DNA of 64,000 nucleotides, taken from NCBI RefSeq assembly GCF_014873145.1, contig NZ_JADBEK010000001.1, positions 9,300,001-9,364,000 on the forward strand. Reading direction: 5' to 3'. The position numbers were made by a program, and so were the translations under genes. The stretch is from Nonomuraea angiospora. Its GTDB lineage: Bacteria; Actinomycetota; Actinomycetes; Streptosporangiales; Streptosporangiaceae. The notes beneath the pieces were generated by a model. It ran no database searches, had not been told where the DNA came from, and saw only the letters and a program-made list of their open reading frames with translations. This document shows, in pieces, positions 17,069-26,024 of this stretch (positions within the stretch are counted from its first letter, which is position 1; each line of letters opens with the position of its first letter).

Positions 17069-17142
17069 GGAACGGATCTTAGGGGTCGCAGGGCGCGAGC
17101 CCGCGCGGTCGCACGGGGCGAGCCCGCGCGACCTGTCTGTCC

Positions 17143-18498
17143 TCACACCCCGAGCGCGGAGGGCAGGCTGAGCTCGTGGAGGAACAGGGCCTCCGTCGTC
17201 GCCACCCGCCGCAGCTCCTCCAGGTCCACTCGCTCGTTGGGCGCGTGGATGGCCGCGTCCTCGTCCTCCGCCCCGAACAGCAGGATCTCCGCCGCCGGGA
17301 ACTGCTTCAGGAGCGTGTTGACCAGGGGGATCGAGCCTCCGGCGCCGACGTCCCTGGGCGGGCGGCCGAAGGCGCGCTCCATGGCCCGGTTGAGGGCGGC
17401 GCGGGCCTTGCCGCCCGAGTCCGCCTGGAAGCCCGAGCCCACCGTCAGGTCCGCGAACGACACCTGGACGCCCCACGGCGCCACCTTGCGCAGGAACTCG
17501 ACCACGGCGTTCACCGTCACCTTCGGGTCGCCCGCCGGGGGGACGCGGACGGTCACGCGGGCCCGCGCGACGGGCTGGACCGCGTTGACCGCGCCCGAGA
17601 CCGTCGGCACGTCCAGGCCCGTCACCGTGATCGCGTACGACGCCCAGAGCCGGTCGGCCAGCGAGCCCGAGCCCACCAGCGAGACGCCGTCGAGGACGCC
17701 GGCGGTCTTCCTGAACTCCTCCTCCGACGGCCCCTGCCCGAGGAAGGTGCCGCGCGGCAGGCCGGGCACGCGGATGTCGCCGTTGTCGTCGTGCAGCGAG
17801 GTCAGCATGCGCATGAGCGCGGCCAGCGCGTCGGGGGCCGCGCCGCCGAACGAGCCGCTGTGCACCGGCTCGCGCAGCGTGCGCACCTCGATGGTGAACG
17901 CCGCCATGCCGCGCAGCGAGGTCGTGACCGCCGGGTCGCCGACCCGCGGGTTGCCTGTGTCGGCCACCACGATGGCGTCGGCCCGCAGCAGCTCGGGGTT
18001 GCGCTCGACGAACGCCTCCAGACGCTCGCCCGCGTATTCCTCCTGGCCCTCGATGATGACCTTGATACCCACGGGGAAGCGGCCCTGGAAGGCGCGCAGG
18101 GCGGTGATGTGGGAGAGGATGCCGGACTTGTCGTCCGCGCAGCCCCGCCCGTACAGCTTGCCGTCGATCAAGGTCGGCTCGAACGGCGGGGTGCGCCACG
18201 CGGCCGGGTCGCCGGCGGGCTGCACGTCGTAGTGCGCGTACAGCAGGACCGTGGGCATGCCGGGCGGTGCGGGGGCCTCGGCGAAGACCGCCGGGAAGCT
18301 GCCCTCGACCTGCACCTGCTGGACGCGCGGCAGGCCCACGGAGCGCAGCAGCTCTTCCGTCATCGCGGCGGCGGCGAAGACCGGCTCCTCCGGGTGCCCG
18401 GGGAAGGCCACGGAGGGTATGGCGGCCAGCCGCCGCAGCTCCTCGACGGCCTGGGGCATCGCGGCGGCGACGGCGCTCTCAATCTGTTCAGGAGTCAC
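17143..18498 (-). CDS. M20-family metallodipeptidase
   Basis: This 451-residue zinc peptidase starts at GTG 18498. It has the full M20 set: 'LLYAHYDVQPAGD' (first metal His and Asp), 'LYGRGCADDKSG' (bridging Asp), 'VIIEGQEEYAGE' (catalytic Glu pair), 'AIVVADTGN' and the C-terminal 'DAAIHAPNERV' (metal His). The dimerisation domain lies between residues 190 and 340. It likely hydrolyses dipeptides or beta-alanyl peptides in the cytoplasm. It is divergent from the aminotransferase/alanine dehydrogenase pair, so it may supply amino acids to those enzymes. No signal peptide is seen. Confidence 0.9.
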   Translation of the reverse strand: MTPEQIESAVAAAMPQAVEELRRLAAIPSVAFPGHPEEPVFAAAAMTEELLRSVGLPRVQQVQVEGSFPAVFAEAPAPPGMPTVLLYAHYDVQPAGDPAAWRTPPFEPTLIDGKLYGRGCADDKSGILSHITALRAFQGRFPVGIKVIIEGQEEYAGERLEAFVERNPELLRADAIVVADTGNPRVGDPAVTTSLRGMAAFTIEVRTLREPVHSGSFGGAAPDALAALMRMLTSLHDDNGDIRVPGLPRGTFLGQGPSEEEFRKTAGVLDGVSLVGSGSLADRLWASYAITVTGLDVPTVSGAVNAVQPVARARVTVRVPPAGDPKVTVNAVVEFLRKVAPWGVQVSFADLTVGSGFQADSGGKARAALNRAMERAFGRPPRDVGAGGSIPLVNTLLKQFPAAEILLFGAEDEDAAIHAPNERVDLEELRRVATTEALFLHELSLPSALGV

Positions 18499-18761
18499 GG
18501 AAGGGTCCCCCGGGGGTCGTTATCAGAAGGTTCGGGCTGGTCTCAGCATGTTGCTCTCATTGGATCACACAACGTTCCACGTGCGAGAACGCCGCGGCGG
18601 CGCAGGTGACCCGCGCGCCAATCTACATGCGGATTTCGTTGCTGTTACATAGGCGTTCTGCGGATACCGATTTTCTTGCATATTGCTACGACCGATTCGC
18701 TTGGCAAATCCGCAGGTGAGCATGCAGACTGTGGGGAGTTGAGACACGAGGGAAGATAACC
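18499..18761. other. Divergent intergenic region, M20 peptidase/aminotransferase
   Basis: These 263 bases separate divergent genes and are unusually AT-rich for the window, with stretches such as TTTTCTTGCATATTGC near 18671. They probably hold both promoters. A GAGGGAA ribosome site lies about 10 bases before the aminotransferase start. I see no perfect operator dyad and no credible small gene. Confidence 0.5.
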
Positions 18762-20144
18762 ATGACGCAGCCGGAAAACGACGTCCTGAAGGCCGCGCAG
18801 GACAACCTGTGGTTGCACTTCACCAGGCACAGCGCCTATCAGCAGTCCGAGATCCCGACCATCGTGCGCGGTGAGGGGTCCTACGTCTACGACATCCACG
18901 GCAAGCGCTACCTCGACGGTCTGGCCGGGCTCTTCGTGGTCCAGGTCGGCCACGGACGCCAGGAGCTGGCCGAGGCCGCCGCCAAGCAGGCTCAGGAGCT
19001 GGCGTTCTTCCCGCTGTGGTCATACGCCCACCCGAAGGCCGCCGAGCTGGCCCAGCGGCTGGCCGCGTACACGCCCGGCGAGCTCAACCGCGTCTTCTTC
19101 ACCACCGGCGGCGGCGAGGCGGTCGAGACCGCCTGGAAGCTGGCCAAGCAGTATTACAAGCTCATCGGCAAGCCGCTCAAGCACAAGGTCATCAGCCGCC
19201 AGATCGCCTACCACGGCACCCCGCAGGGCGCGCTGTCGATCACCGGCATCCCGGCGTTCAAGCAGATGTTCGAGCCGCTGGTGCCCGGCTCGGTCCGGGT
19301 CCCCAACACCAACCACTACCGCGCCGACGAGATCACCGGCGTCAAGGGCATGTCGCCCGAGGAGTACGGCTTCTGGGCGGCCGAGCGCGTGGCCCGCGCC
19401 ATCGAGATGGAGGGCCCCGACACCGTCGCCGCCGTCTTCGCCGAGCCCGTGCAGAACGCCGGCGGCTGCTTCCCGCCCCCTCCCGGCTACTTCCAGCGGC
19501 TGCGCGAGATCTGCGACGAGTACGACGTGCTGCTCGTCTCCGACGAGGTCATCTGCGCCTTCGGCCGGCTCGGCACGATGTTCGGCGGCCAGAAGTTCGA
19601 CTACGTGCCCGACATCATCACCTGTGCCAAGGGCATGACCAGCGGCTACTCGCCCATCGGCGCCATGATCGCGCACGAGCGGCTGTTCGAGCCGTTCAAG
19701 GGCGGCGACGCCATGTTCGCCCACGGCTACACCTTCGGCGGCCACCCGGTCTCGTCGGCCGTCGCGCTGGCCAACCTCGACATCTTCGAGCGCGAGGACC
19801 TGCTCGGCCACGTCACCAGGAACGAGCCGCTGTTCAAGGAGACCCTCGACGGCCTGCGCGACCTGCCGATCGTCGGCGACGTGCGCGGCTCGGGCTACTT
19901 CTGGGGCATCGAGCTGGTCAAGGACAAGGTCACCAAGGAGACGTTCACCGCCGACGAGTCCGAGCGGCTGCTGCGCGGCTTCCTGTCCAAGGCGCTGTTC
20001 GACGCCGGCCTCTACTGCCGCGCCGACGACCGCGGCGATCCTGTCATCCAGCTGGCGCCCCCGCTGATCGCGGGGCCCGAGGAGTTCGCCGAGATCGGGT
20101 CGATACTCCGCGGCGTGCTCACCGAGGCGTGGTCGCGCCTGTAA
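18762..20144 (+). CDS. Class III PLP-dependent aminotransferase
   Basis: This 460-residue cytosolic aminotransferase transfers an omega- or beta-amino group to pyruvate or a similar acceptor. Landmarks are 'YVYDIHGKRYLDGLAGLFVVQVGHG' at the N-terminus, 'FFTTGGGEAVETAWKLAKQYYK' (PLP phosphate site), 'LLVSDEVICAFGRLG' (Asp holding the pyridine nitrogen) and 'IITCAKGMTSGYSPIG' (Schiff-base lysine). Length and motifs fit beta-alanine/GABA/diamine:pyruvate transaminases. Alanine dehydrogenase follows 49 bases downstream and could recycle the alanine product to pyruvate, a strong functional link. Confidence 0.9.
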   Translation: MTQPENDVLKAAQDNLWLHFTRHSAYQQSEIPTIVRGEGSYVYDIHGKRYLDGLAGLFVVQVGHGRQELAEAAAKQAQELAFFPLWSYAHPKAAELAQRLAAYTPGELNRVFFTTGGGEAVETAWKLAKQYYKLIGKPLKHKVISRQIAYHGTPQGALSITGIPAFKQMFEPLVPGSVRVPNTNHYRADEITGVKGMSPEEYGFWAAERVARAIEMEGPDTVAAVFAEPVQNAGGCFPPPPGYFQRLREICDEYDVLLVSDEVICAFGRLGTMFGGQKFDYVPDIITCAKGMTSGYSPIGAMIAHERLFEPFKGGDAMFAHGYTFGGHPVSSAVALANLDIFEREDLLGHVTRNEPLFKETLDGLRDLPIVGDVRGSGYFWGIELVKDKVTKETFTADESERLLRGFLSKALFDAGLYCRADDRGDPVIQLAPPLIAGPEEFAEIGSILRGVLTEAWSRL

Positions 20145-20193
20145 CACCCCTCAGTCCGGTACGACGGCGTGCCGGTTCGCGAAAGGATCAACC

Positions 20194-21303
20194 ATGAAGA
20201 TCGGCGTTCCTGCCGAGGTCAAGAACCACGAATATCGCGTTGCCGCCACGCCCGCCGGAGTCCACGAGCTGGTGCGCAACGGTCACGACGTCCTGGTCCA
20301 GCGGGGTGCGGGCCTGGGCTCGCACATCCCGGACGAGGAATACCTCTCGGCGGGGGCGAAGATCCTCGACAGCGCCGACGCCGTGTGGGGCGAGGCGGAC
20401 ATGGTGCTCAAGGTCAAGGAGCCCATCGCCGAGGAGTACCACCGGCTGCGTGAGGGGCTCGTGCTCTTCACGTACCTGCACCTGGCCGCCTCGCGCCCCT
20501 GCACGGACGCGCTGCTGAACGCCAGGACGACCGGCATCGCGTACGAGACCGTCCAGGTGGGCAACGCGCTGCCGCTGCTCGCCCCGATGTCCGAGGTCGC
20601 CGGCCGTCTCGCGCCGCAGGTGGGGGCCTACAACCTGATGCGCTTCAACGGCGGCCGCGGCATCCTGCCGGGCGGCGTGCCCGGCGTCGCCCCGGCCAAG
20701 GTGGTCGTGATCGGCGGCGGCGTGTCCGGCCTCAACGCCGCGCAGATCGCCGTCGGCATGGGCGCGGACGTCACCGTGCTCGACACGAACATCGACCGCC
20801 TGCGCTTCATCGACGCCATCTACCAGGGCCGGCTCAAGACGCTGGTCTCGACGTCGTACGCGATCGAGCAGGAGGTCCTGCAGGCCGACCTGGTCATCGG
20901 CGCGGTGCTGATCCCCGGGGCCAAGGCCCCGACGCTGGTCTCCAACGACCTGGTCTCGCGCATGAAGCCGGGCTCCGTGCTCGTCGACATCGCCATCGAC
21001 CAGGGCGGCTGCTTCGAGGACTCGCGCCCGACCACGCACGCCGAGCCGACGTACAAGGTGCACGAGTCGGTCTTCTACTGCGTGGCCAACATGCCGGGCT
21101 CCGTGGCCAACACCTCCACCTACGCCCTGACGAACGCGACCCTCCCGTACGCGGTCAAGCTGGCCAACCTGGGCTGGCGCGAGGCGCTCAGCACCGACGC
21201 CGGCCTCGCGGGCGGGCTCAACACGCACGACGGCCTGCTCACCAACGGGCCGGTGGCCGAGGCGCTCGGCCTGCCGTTCACCCCGGTGACCGAACTGGTG
21301 TGA
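20194..21303 (+). CDS. ald: Alanine dehydrogenase
   Basis: This 369-residue NAD-dependent enzyme interconverts L-alanine and pyruvate plus ammonia. It starts with '[23 protein letters not shown]', has the substrate lysine in '[11 protein letters not shown]' and histidine in 'FTYLHLAAS' (near 75 and 96), and the Rossmann loop '[17 protein letters not shown]' near residue 170. Length is typical for the family. It sits behind the class III aminotransferase and probably closes an alanine/pyruvate cycle that releases amino nitrogen as ammonia. A strong hairpin follows the stop. Confidence 0.95.
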   Translation: MKIGVPAEVKNHEYRVAATPAGVHELVRNGHDVLVQRGAGLGSHIPDEEYLSAGAKILDSADAVWGEADMVLKVKEPIAEEYHRLREGLVLFTYLHLAASRPCTDALLNARTTGIAYETVQVGNALPLLAPMSEVAGRLAPQVGAYNLMRFNGGRGILPGGVPGVAPAKVVVIGGGVSGLNAAQIAVGMGADVTVLDTNIDRLRFIDAIYQGRLKTLVSTSYAIEQEVLQADLVIGAVLIPGAKAPTLVSNDLVSRMKPGSVLVDIAIDQGGCFEDSRPTTHAEPTYKVHESVFYCVANMPGSVANTSTYALTNATLPYAVKLANLGWREALSTDAGLAGGLNTHDGLLTNGPVAEALGLPFTPVTELV

Positions 21304-21315
21304 CGAGGAGCGCCC

Positions 21316-21341
21316 GGGCGTGCGCCGGTCAGCGCACGCCC
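21316..21341. terminator. Bidirectional hairpin between ald and the Sel1-repeat gene
   Basis: GGGCGTGCGC (21316-21325) and GCGCACGCCC (21332-21341) form a perfect 10-pair GC stem with a 6-base loop. It starts 12 bases after the ald stop and covers the stop codon of the convergent Sel1-repeat gene. No U-run follows, as is common for actinomycete terminators. Confidence 0.65.
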
Positions 21342-22714
21342 AGGCGTCTACGCAGGTCGCGGGCCGTGGCCAGCACGTGCTCGATCTCGCCGCAGCTCGG
21401 CCACGGAGCGGTGCCGGGGCGCAGCAGCGTGCCGCGCACCGACGCCAGGTGCTCGATCGCGCTCGGGTGCAGCCCGCTGCGGGCCACCAGCCACCCGATC
21501 ACGTCGGAGTGATCGTGCAGCGGCCGGGTCACCAGGTCCCACGTGCCGAGCACCTCGGTCAGGTCGCCCACGTCCAGCGCGGCGCCGCCCCTGCGCCCGG
21601 TGGCCGCCGCGGCCAGCTCGGCCCTGGCGGCCAGCTCCGGCTCGGCGTGCCGCCCCCACGTGGGCGGCGGCGGATCGGACAGCCACTCCTGCGCCTCGCC
21701 CAGCTCACCGGCCACCGACAGCAGCCCGCCCAGCTCGACGGCGGCCCCGCGGTGCCCGGCCCGCGCCGCCTGCCTGAACCAGTGCTGCCCGCCCGCCAGG
21801 TCGCCGAACTCGGCGATCAGCAGCAGGCCGTAGTTGAAGGCCGCCTCGGCGTCCCCGCCGGCCGCCGCCCGGCCGAACCAGTGGCTGGCCGCCGCGCAGT
21901 CCCTCAGCTCGACGCAGACGAATCCAGCCATCCGCTGGTCGTAGCCGCGCCCGGCGCCGGCGGCCTGCTCGAACCAGGCGCGGGCGGTGCGCAGGTCGCC
22001 CATGGACAGCGCGATCTCGCCGAGCCGGGAGGCGGCGCCCGGGTGCTCGCTCTTGGCGGCCAGCCGGTAGTAGGCCTCCGCGCCCTCGGGGTCGCGGCTG
22101 GCGTGCAGGTAGAGGCCCATGCAGTACGCCGAGTCCGGGTGGCCGCCCCTGGCCGCGTACTCCCACCAGCGCACGGTCTCCTCGTCGTCGCCCGTCGCGT
22201 AGGCCAGGAAGCCCAGGTCGTGCGCCGAGGCCAGGTCGCCCTCCGCGGCCGCCGTGCGGTGCCACTCGCGGGCCGCCGCCAGCTCGCCCGCGTCCTCGCA
22301 CATCAGCGCCAGCCTGCGGGCCGCGGTGCTGGAGCCGCCGTGGGCCGCGACCTCGTACCAGCGCCGCGCCCTGTCGGGGTCTCCGCGCTGCTCCAGCAGG
22401 AGCGTCGCCAGGTTGCTCGCCGCCTCGGCGTCGCCGGCGCCGGCCGCGAGCTCGTACCAGCTGACGGCATCGACCAGGCTGCCGTGCATCTCGTGCCAGA
22501 CGCCCAGGTTGTACGCGCTGTCCAGGTTGCCGGCGTCGGCCGCCCGCTCCCACCAGTGCTTGGCGGCCGCGCGGTCGCCGTGCTGGGCATAGAGCTTGCC
22601 GAGCCGGTGCGCGGCCTGCGCGTCGCCGGCCCCCGCGGCGGCCAGCAGCTCGGGCTCGTCTCCCACGCGCGGCGCCGGTACGGACGGCGCCGCGACCTCT
22701 CCTTGCCAGGCCAT
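21329..22714 (-). CDS. Sel1-like repeat protein
   Basis: This 461-residue protein starts at ATG 22714 ('MAWQGEVAAPSVPAPRVG'). From about residue 20 it consists of nine or more Sel1-type repeats with the pattern 'AAxxLGxLxxxxGDxxxAxxWWERAAxxG', for example 'AHRLGKLYAQHGDRAAAKHW' and 'SAYNLGVWHEMHGSLVDAVSW'. Such solenoids mediate protein contacts. There is no signal peptide or membrane segment, so it is probably cytoplasmic. The last 110 residues fall outside the repeats. Its neighbours do not indicate a partner. Confidence 0.85.
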   Translation of the reverse strand: MAWQGEVAAPSVPAPRVGDEPELLAAAGAGDAQAAHRLGKLYAQHGDRAAAKHWWERAADAGNLDSAYNLGVWHEMHGSLVDAVSWYELAAGAGDAEAASNLATLLLEQRGDPDRARRWYEVAAHGGSSTAARRLALMCEDAGELAAAREWHRTAAAEGDLASAHDLGFLAYATGDDEETVRWWEYAARGGHPDSAYCMGLYLHASRDPEGAEAYYRLAAKSEHPGAASRLGEIALSMGDLRTARAWFEQAAGAGRGYDQRMAGFVCVELRDCAAASHWFGRAAAGGDAEAAFNYGLLLIAEFGDLAGGQHWFRQAARAGHRGAAVELGGLLSVAGELGEAQEWLSDPPPPTWGRHAEPELAARAELAAAATGRRGGAALDVGDLTEVLGTWDLVTRPLHDHSDVIGWLVARSGLHPSAIEHLASVRGTLLRPGTAPWPSCGEIEHVLATARDLRRRLGVR

Positions 22715-22770
22715 GGCGACCAGCGTGGCACGTGATCGCGCGATCGCGAACGGTAATCGCCGACATGGCG

Positions 22771-23730
22771 TCAGGAGAAGTCGATGAAGCCCGCGTACAT
22801 GCCCATCCCGCACACGTACCGCAGCGCGCCCTTCGGCTGCGGCGGCAGGCGTACGGTGGCCGGCAGCGCGACGTCGCGCCCGCCGATCGTGACCGTGCCG
22901 GTACACCCCCGGTCGACCAGCTTGAACACCACCTCGACCGGCGCGCCGGCGCGGGCCGTCACGACGGCCGGCCGGTAGCCCTCGCGGGTCGCCCAGACCG
23001 TCACGGTCTGCTCGCCGGAGCCCGGCGCGGCGGGCGAGGGCCTGGAGGCGGCCGGCGGGGTGCCGCCGATCCAGCCGCCCAGGCTGAGCCCGGCGCCGAC
23101 GGTCCAGAGCCCGGCGGCGATGGCCACGACCCCGGCCAGCCGGGCCAGCCGGGTGCGGGAGACGCGCCGCAGCACGTACCCGAGCAGCGCGAACGCCGGA
23201 GCGGTGCCCAGCACGAACCCCGCCATGGCCGCCGCCCCCGCCACCGGCGAGCCGCTGGAGATCGCGATCATCTCCATGCCGAGGGTCACGCCGCAGGGCA
23301 CCAGGATGGTGGCCGCGCCCAGCAGCGGCGCCTTGTAGCGCGAAGGGGCGCCGGCCTCGGGCTTCGCCGCGCAGTGACCGCGCCGGAGCAGCCGGACCGC
23401 GAAGACGATCACCGTGAGCCCGGCCGCGACGAGCAGCACCGCGCGGGCCGCGGGCGGGAGGCTGACGGCCGAGCCGAGCAGCCCGAGCAGCGCTCCGGCC
23501 GTGGTGTACGAGGCCAGCCGCCCCGCCAGGAACCAGCCGACCTGCGCGGGATCGCGCCCGTGGCAGTGATCGACCAGGCCCATGAGCAGGCTGCCCTGGG
23601 CCGCGGTGCACGAGGCCGTCCCCGCCACCAGCCCGGCGGCGACTCCGCCGGCCAGCAGGGTGAAGGCGCTCAGCGGACGAGCACCAGACTGAACGTGGTG
23701 ACGGATCGCATACCTGTCCCCGCTCTCCAT
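22771..23730 (-). CDS. TauE/SafE-like membrane protein fused to a cupredoxin domain
   Basis: This 319-residue protein has about six membrane segments in residues 20-210 (for example 'LLAGGVAAGLVAGTASCTAAQGSLLMGL' and 'GAATILVPCGVTLGMEMIA'), resembling the UreH/DsbD-like branch of the TauE/SafE superfamily, with conserved Cys in both halves. Residues 235-319 form a small beta domain ending in 'LRYVCGMGMYAGFID', the Cys-x-Met-Gly-Met pattern of copper sites in cupredoxin-like domains. The combination suggests copper or other heavy-metal handling across the membrane with an external metal-binding tail. No transporter or chaperone gene is adjacent. The domain call rests on motifs only. Confidence 0.7.
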   Translation of the reverse strand: MESGDRYAIRHHVQSGARPLSAFTLLAGGVAAGLVAGTASCTAAQGSLLMGLVDHCHGRDPAQVGWFLAGRLASYTTAGALLGLLGSAVSLPPAARAVLLVAAGLTVIVFAVRLLRRGHCAAKPEAGAPSRYKAPLLGAATILVPCGVTLGMEMIAISSGSPVAGAAAMAGFVLGTAPAFALLGYVLRRVSRTRLARLAGVVAIAAGLWTVGAGLSLGGWIGGTPPAASRPSPAAPGSGEQTVTVWATREGYRPAVVTARAGAPVEVVFKLVDRGCTGTVTIGGRDVALPATVRLPPQPKGALRYVCGMGMYAGFIDFS

Positions 23731-23803
23731 GTATCCGTTACCCGAACCGTAACGCCCGGTCCCTGAATGCGGCCAGTGACAGTAATTGCACTCTTAGCGA
23801 TGT

Positions 23804-24043
23804 TTAGGATGTCCAGCCCTTGAGAACGGACACCTTCTCGAAGTACTCGTCCTCGCCCATCTCGCCGCGGGCGTACCGCTCGGCGAGGATTTGCTCCGCC
23901 GCCGCGGTGGGCGACGCGGGAGCCGCGGCGGGCGCGTGGCGCGGCCCCCACCAGCCCTTGCGCCGGGCCGTGATGGCCAGCGCGACGACGGCGACCCAGA
24001 ACAGGCTCCAGAAGAACGGGATGATCGGCCAGAAGCTGTGCAT
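23804..24043 (-). CDS. Small membrane protein with SHOCT domain
   Basis: This 79-residue protein has one membrane span ('FFWSLFWVAVVALAITARRKGWW', residues 9-31), an alanine/proline linker, and a C-terminal SHOCT motif ('AEQILAERYARGEMGEDEYFEKVSVLKG'). SHOCT segments are short helical hairpins at the ends of many bacterial membrane proteins, thought to aid oligomerisation. A GGAGGAGA ribosome site precedes ATG 24043. Function unknown. Confidence 0.85.
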   Translation of the reverse strand: MHSFWPIIPFFWSLFWVAVVALAITARRKGWWGPRHAPAAAPASPTAAAEQILAERYARGEMGEDEYFEKVSVLKGWTS

Positions 24044-24138
24044 GTCTCCTCCTTGACGTGGTGCCTTTCAGCGTGCCGGTCGGAGGGGCGGGCCGAATCG
24101 CACGCCAGGCCCTGTTCGCAGTCAGCCCGGGGGAGTGT

Positions 24139-25107
24139 TCACGCGGGCCGCCCGTACGCCTGCGGGGGTAGCGCGCCGGTGCGTTTGACCGTCCGGAGGA
24201 CGGGGGCGGTCTCCAGCGTCTGGACGGCGTCCAGGGCGCTCACCCGTTCGGTGAGGTAGCGGTACAGGTCGGCGTTGTCGCGGCAGATGGCGGTGGCGAG
24301 GAGGTTGGTCGGGCCGGTGGTGACGCTGGCGAAGGAGATCTCGGGGTGGCCCGCGAGGGTCCTGGCCACGTGGAGCAGCTCGGAGGGGCGCACGGTCATC
24401 CACAGCCGGGCCTCGGCGCGGTAGCCGAGCAGCCTGGGGGAGTAGTCGAGCTGGATGATGAGCGCGCCGGACTCGCGCAGCAGGCGCAGCCGGCGCTTGG
24501 CCGTGGCCTCCGACCAGCCGGTGGCCCTGGCCAGCTCCGCGTATCCGGCCCGGCCGTCCCTGGCCAGCACGTCCAGGAGGCGGTGGTCCTCCTCCTGGAG
24601 GACGACGCCGTCCGATCCGGTACGCGCGCCGGGACGCAGCCGGCCGGCCTGCTCGGCGGTGAGCCAGGCCAGCCCCTGCCAGCCGTCGGGCAGGGCGAAG
24701 CCGTGCAGGAGCGAATGCGCGGTCATGGCCAGGACGCGGCCGGTCCTGGGCAGCTTCTCCAGCAGGACCGTGTCGGGCGACTGGGCGAAGCACGAGATCT
24801 CGGTGCCGCCGGACAGCAGGTGCACCCAGTACGTGTCGGGCCTCCTGGCCAGGGCCTCGGCGATGGCGGTGCCCGCGTCGGGCGTGCAGCGCACGCGGAT
24901 GGTCCACGGCGTGTAGCCGAGGAGCGCGCCGTCGAGGCCGCCCACCACCCTGATCACGCCCGCCGCCGTGAGCCTGCGGTAGCGGCGGGCGACGGTCTGC
25001 TCGGAGACGCCGAGCACGTCGGCGATCCTGGCGAAGGGGGCGCGGCCGTCGAGCTGGAGCGCGTGTACCAGGCCGCGGTCCACGCCGTCGAGTTCGGCGG
25101 ATTCCAT
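24139..25107 (-). CDS. Double Lrp/AsnC-family regulator
   Basis: This 322-residue protein is two Lrp/AsnC units in tandem. The first HTH is 'DRGLVHALQLDGRAPFARIADVLGVSEQTVARRYRRL' (residues 8-45) and the second 'LLDVLARDGRAGYAELARATGWSEATAKRRLRLL' (about 160-195); the last 80 residues form the RAM ligand domain ('EISFASVTTGPTNLLATAICRD'). Double-headed AsnC proteins are common in actinomycetes and sense amino acids or related metabolites. It is divergent from an NmrA-like gene and probably regulates it. Confidence 0.87.
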   Translation of the reverse strand: MESAELDGVDRGLVHALQLDGRAPFARIADVLGVSEQTVARRYRRLTAAGVIRVVGGLDGALLGYTPWTIRVRCTPDAGTAIAEALARRPDTYWVHLLSGGTEISCFAQSPDTVLLEKLPRTGRVLAMTAHSLLHGFALPDGWQGLAWLTAEQAGRLRPGARTGSDGVVLQEEDHRLLDVLARDGRAGYAELARATGWSEATAKRRLRLLRESGALIIQLDYSPRLLGYRAEARLWMTVRPSELLHVARTLAGHPEISFASVTTGPTNLLATAICRDNADLYRYLTERVSALDAVQTLETAPVLRTVKRTGALPPQAYGRPA

Positions 25108-25142
25108 CCGGTCAGGCTAGTGCCCTGGAGGAAAACCACTGA

Positions 25143-25158
25143 AATATCGCGAAAAATT
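25143..25158. promoter_or_regulatory. Possible AsnC operator in divergent promoter
   Basis: The 16 bases AATATCGCGAAAAATT form an imperfect dyad centred on TCGCGA in the 86-base gap between the AsnC gene and the NmrA-like gene. AT-rich flanks around a short palindrome fit Lrp/AsnC sites. The evidence is pattern and position only. Confidence 0.35.
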
Positions 25159-25193
25159 GGGGCAGCTTCGGCCCGGGGGTCAGCCTTGGACCC

Positions 25194-26024
25194 ATGATTC
25201 TCGTAACCGGAGCCACCGGAAACGTCGGCCGCCAGGTCGTCCACCAGCTCGTCGAGGCGGGCCACCCCGTACGCGCCATGACCCGTGACCCCTCCTGGGC
25301 GGCCCTGCCGGGGGCCGTCGAGGTGGTCAAGGGCGAGCACGAGACCATCGACCGGTGCCTCGACGGCGTCGAGTCGGTCTTCCTCATCTGGCCCTTCCAC
25401 ACCGCGGACCTCGCCCCCGCCGTGGTCGGCGCGATCAGGCGGCACGCCCGCCGCGTCGTCCTGCTCTCCTCGGGCGCGGTACGCGACCAGCCCGACTCGT
25501 CCGTCGGCCTTTCGCACGGCGAGCTCGAACAGCGCATCGAGCAGTCGGGCCTGGCCTGGACCATGCTCTGGCCCAGCACGTTCGCCGCGAACGCGTTCTG
25601 GTGGCGCGACCAGATCCGCTCGGGGGACGTGGTGCGCGGCGCGTTCGGCGCGGTGCCGATGGCGATGCTGCACGAGCGCGACATCGCCGCCGTGGCCGTA
25701 CGGGCGCTGACCACGGACGGCCACGACGAGGCCCGTTACGCGCTGACGGGGCCGCAGGCGCTGACCCAGGTCGAGCAGGTGCGGATCCTCGGCGACGCGC
25801 TCGGACGCCCGCTGCGCTGGCAGGAGCTCAGCAGGGAGGAGGAGCGGCGGCGGCTGCTGGCCGACGACTCCTTCCCCGACGCGTTCGTGGACGCGCTGCT
25901 CGACGGCTACGCGCAGATGCTCGACGGCCCGCCGCCCGCCCTGACGAACACGGTCGAGCAGGTGACGGGCCGGCCCGCGCGGTCCTTCGCCGAATGGGCG
26001 AAGGACCGCGCGGGCGACTTCTAG
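25194..26024 (+). CDS. NmrA-like NAD(P)-binding protein
   Basis: This 276-residue Rossmann protein starts 'MILVTGATGNVGRQVVHQLVEAGHPVRAMTRDPS', the GxxGxxG dinucleotide loop of atypical short-chain dehydrogenases. There is no YxxxK catalytic pair at the usual place, which fits NmrA/TMR-type redox sensors or quinone reductases (QorB-like). Gene position suggests regulation by the divergent AsnC protein. It overlaps the stop of the convergent gamma-glutamyltransferase gene. Confidence 0.85.
   Translation: MILVTGATGNVGRQVVHQLVEAGHPVRAMTRDPSWAALPGAVEVVKGEHETIDRCLDGVESVFLIWPFHTADLAPAVVGAIRRHARRVVLLSSGAVRDQPDSSVGLSHGELEQRIEQSGLAWTMLWPSTFAANAFWWRDQIRSGDVVRGAFGAVPMAMLHERDIAAVAVRALTTDGHDEARYALTGPQALTQVEQVRILGDALGRPLRWQELSREEERRRLLADDSFPDAFVDALLDGYAQMLDGPPPALTNTVEQVTGRPARSFAEWAKDRAGDF

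Noticed and set aside
17095..17130. Direct repeat GCGAGCCCGCGCG after the secreted-protein promoter
   Set aside because: Only two 13-base copies in very GC-rich DNA; chance is likely and no function suggested.
18565..18747. A 60-codon minus-strand frame in the divergent promoter
   Set aside because: No ribosome site or domain, and it covers the AT-rich promoter region of the aminotransferase.
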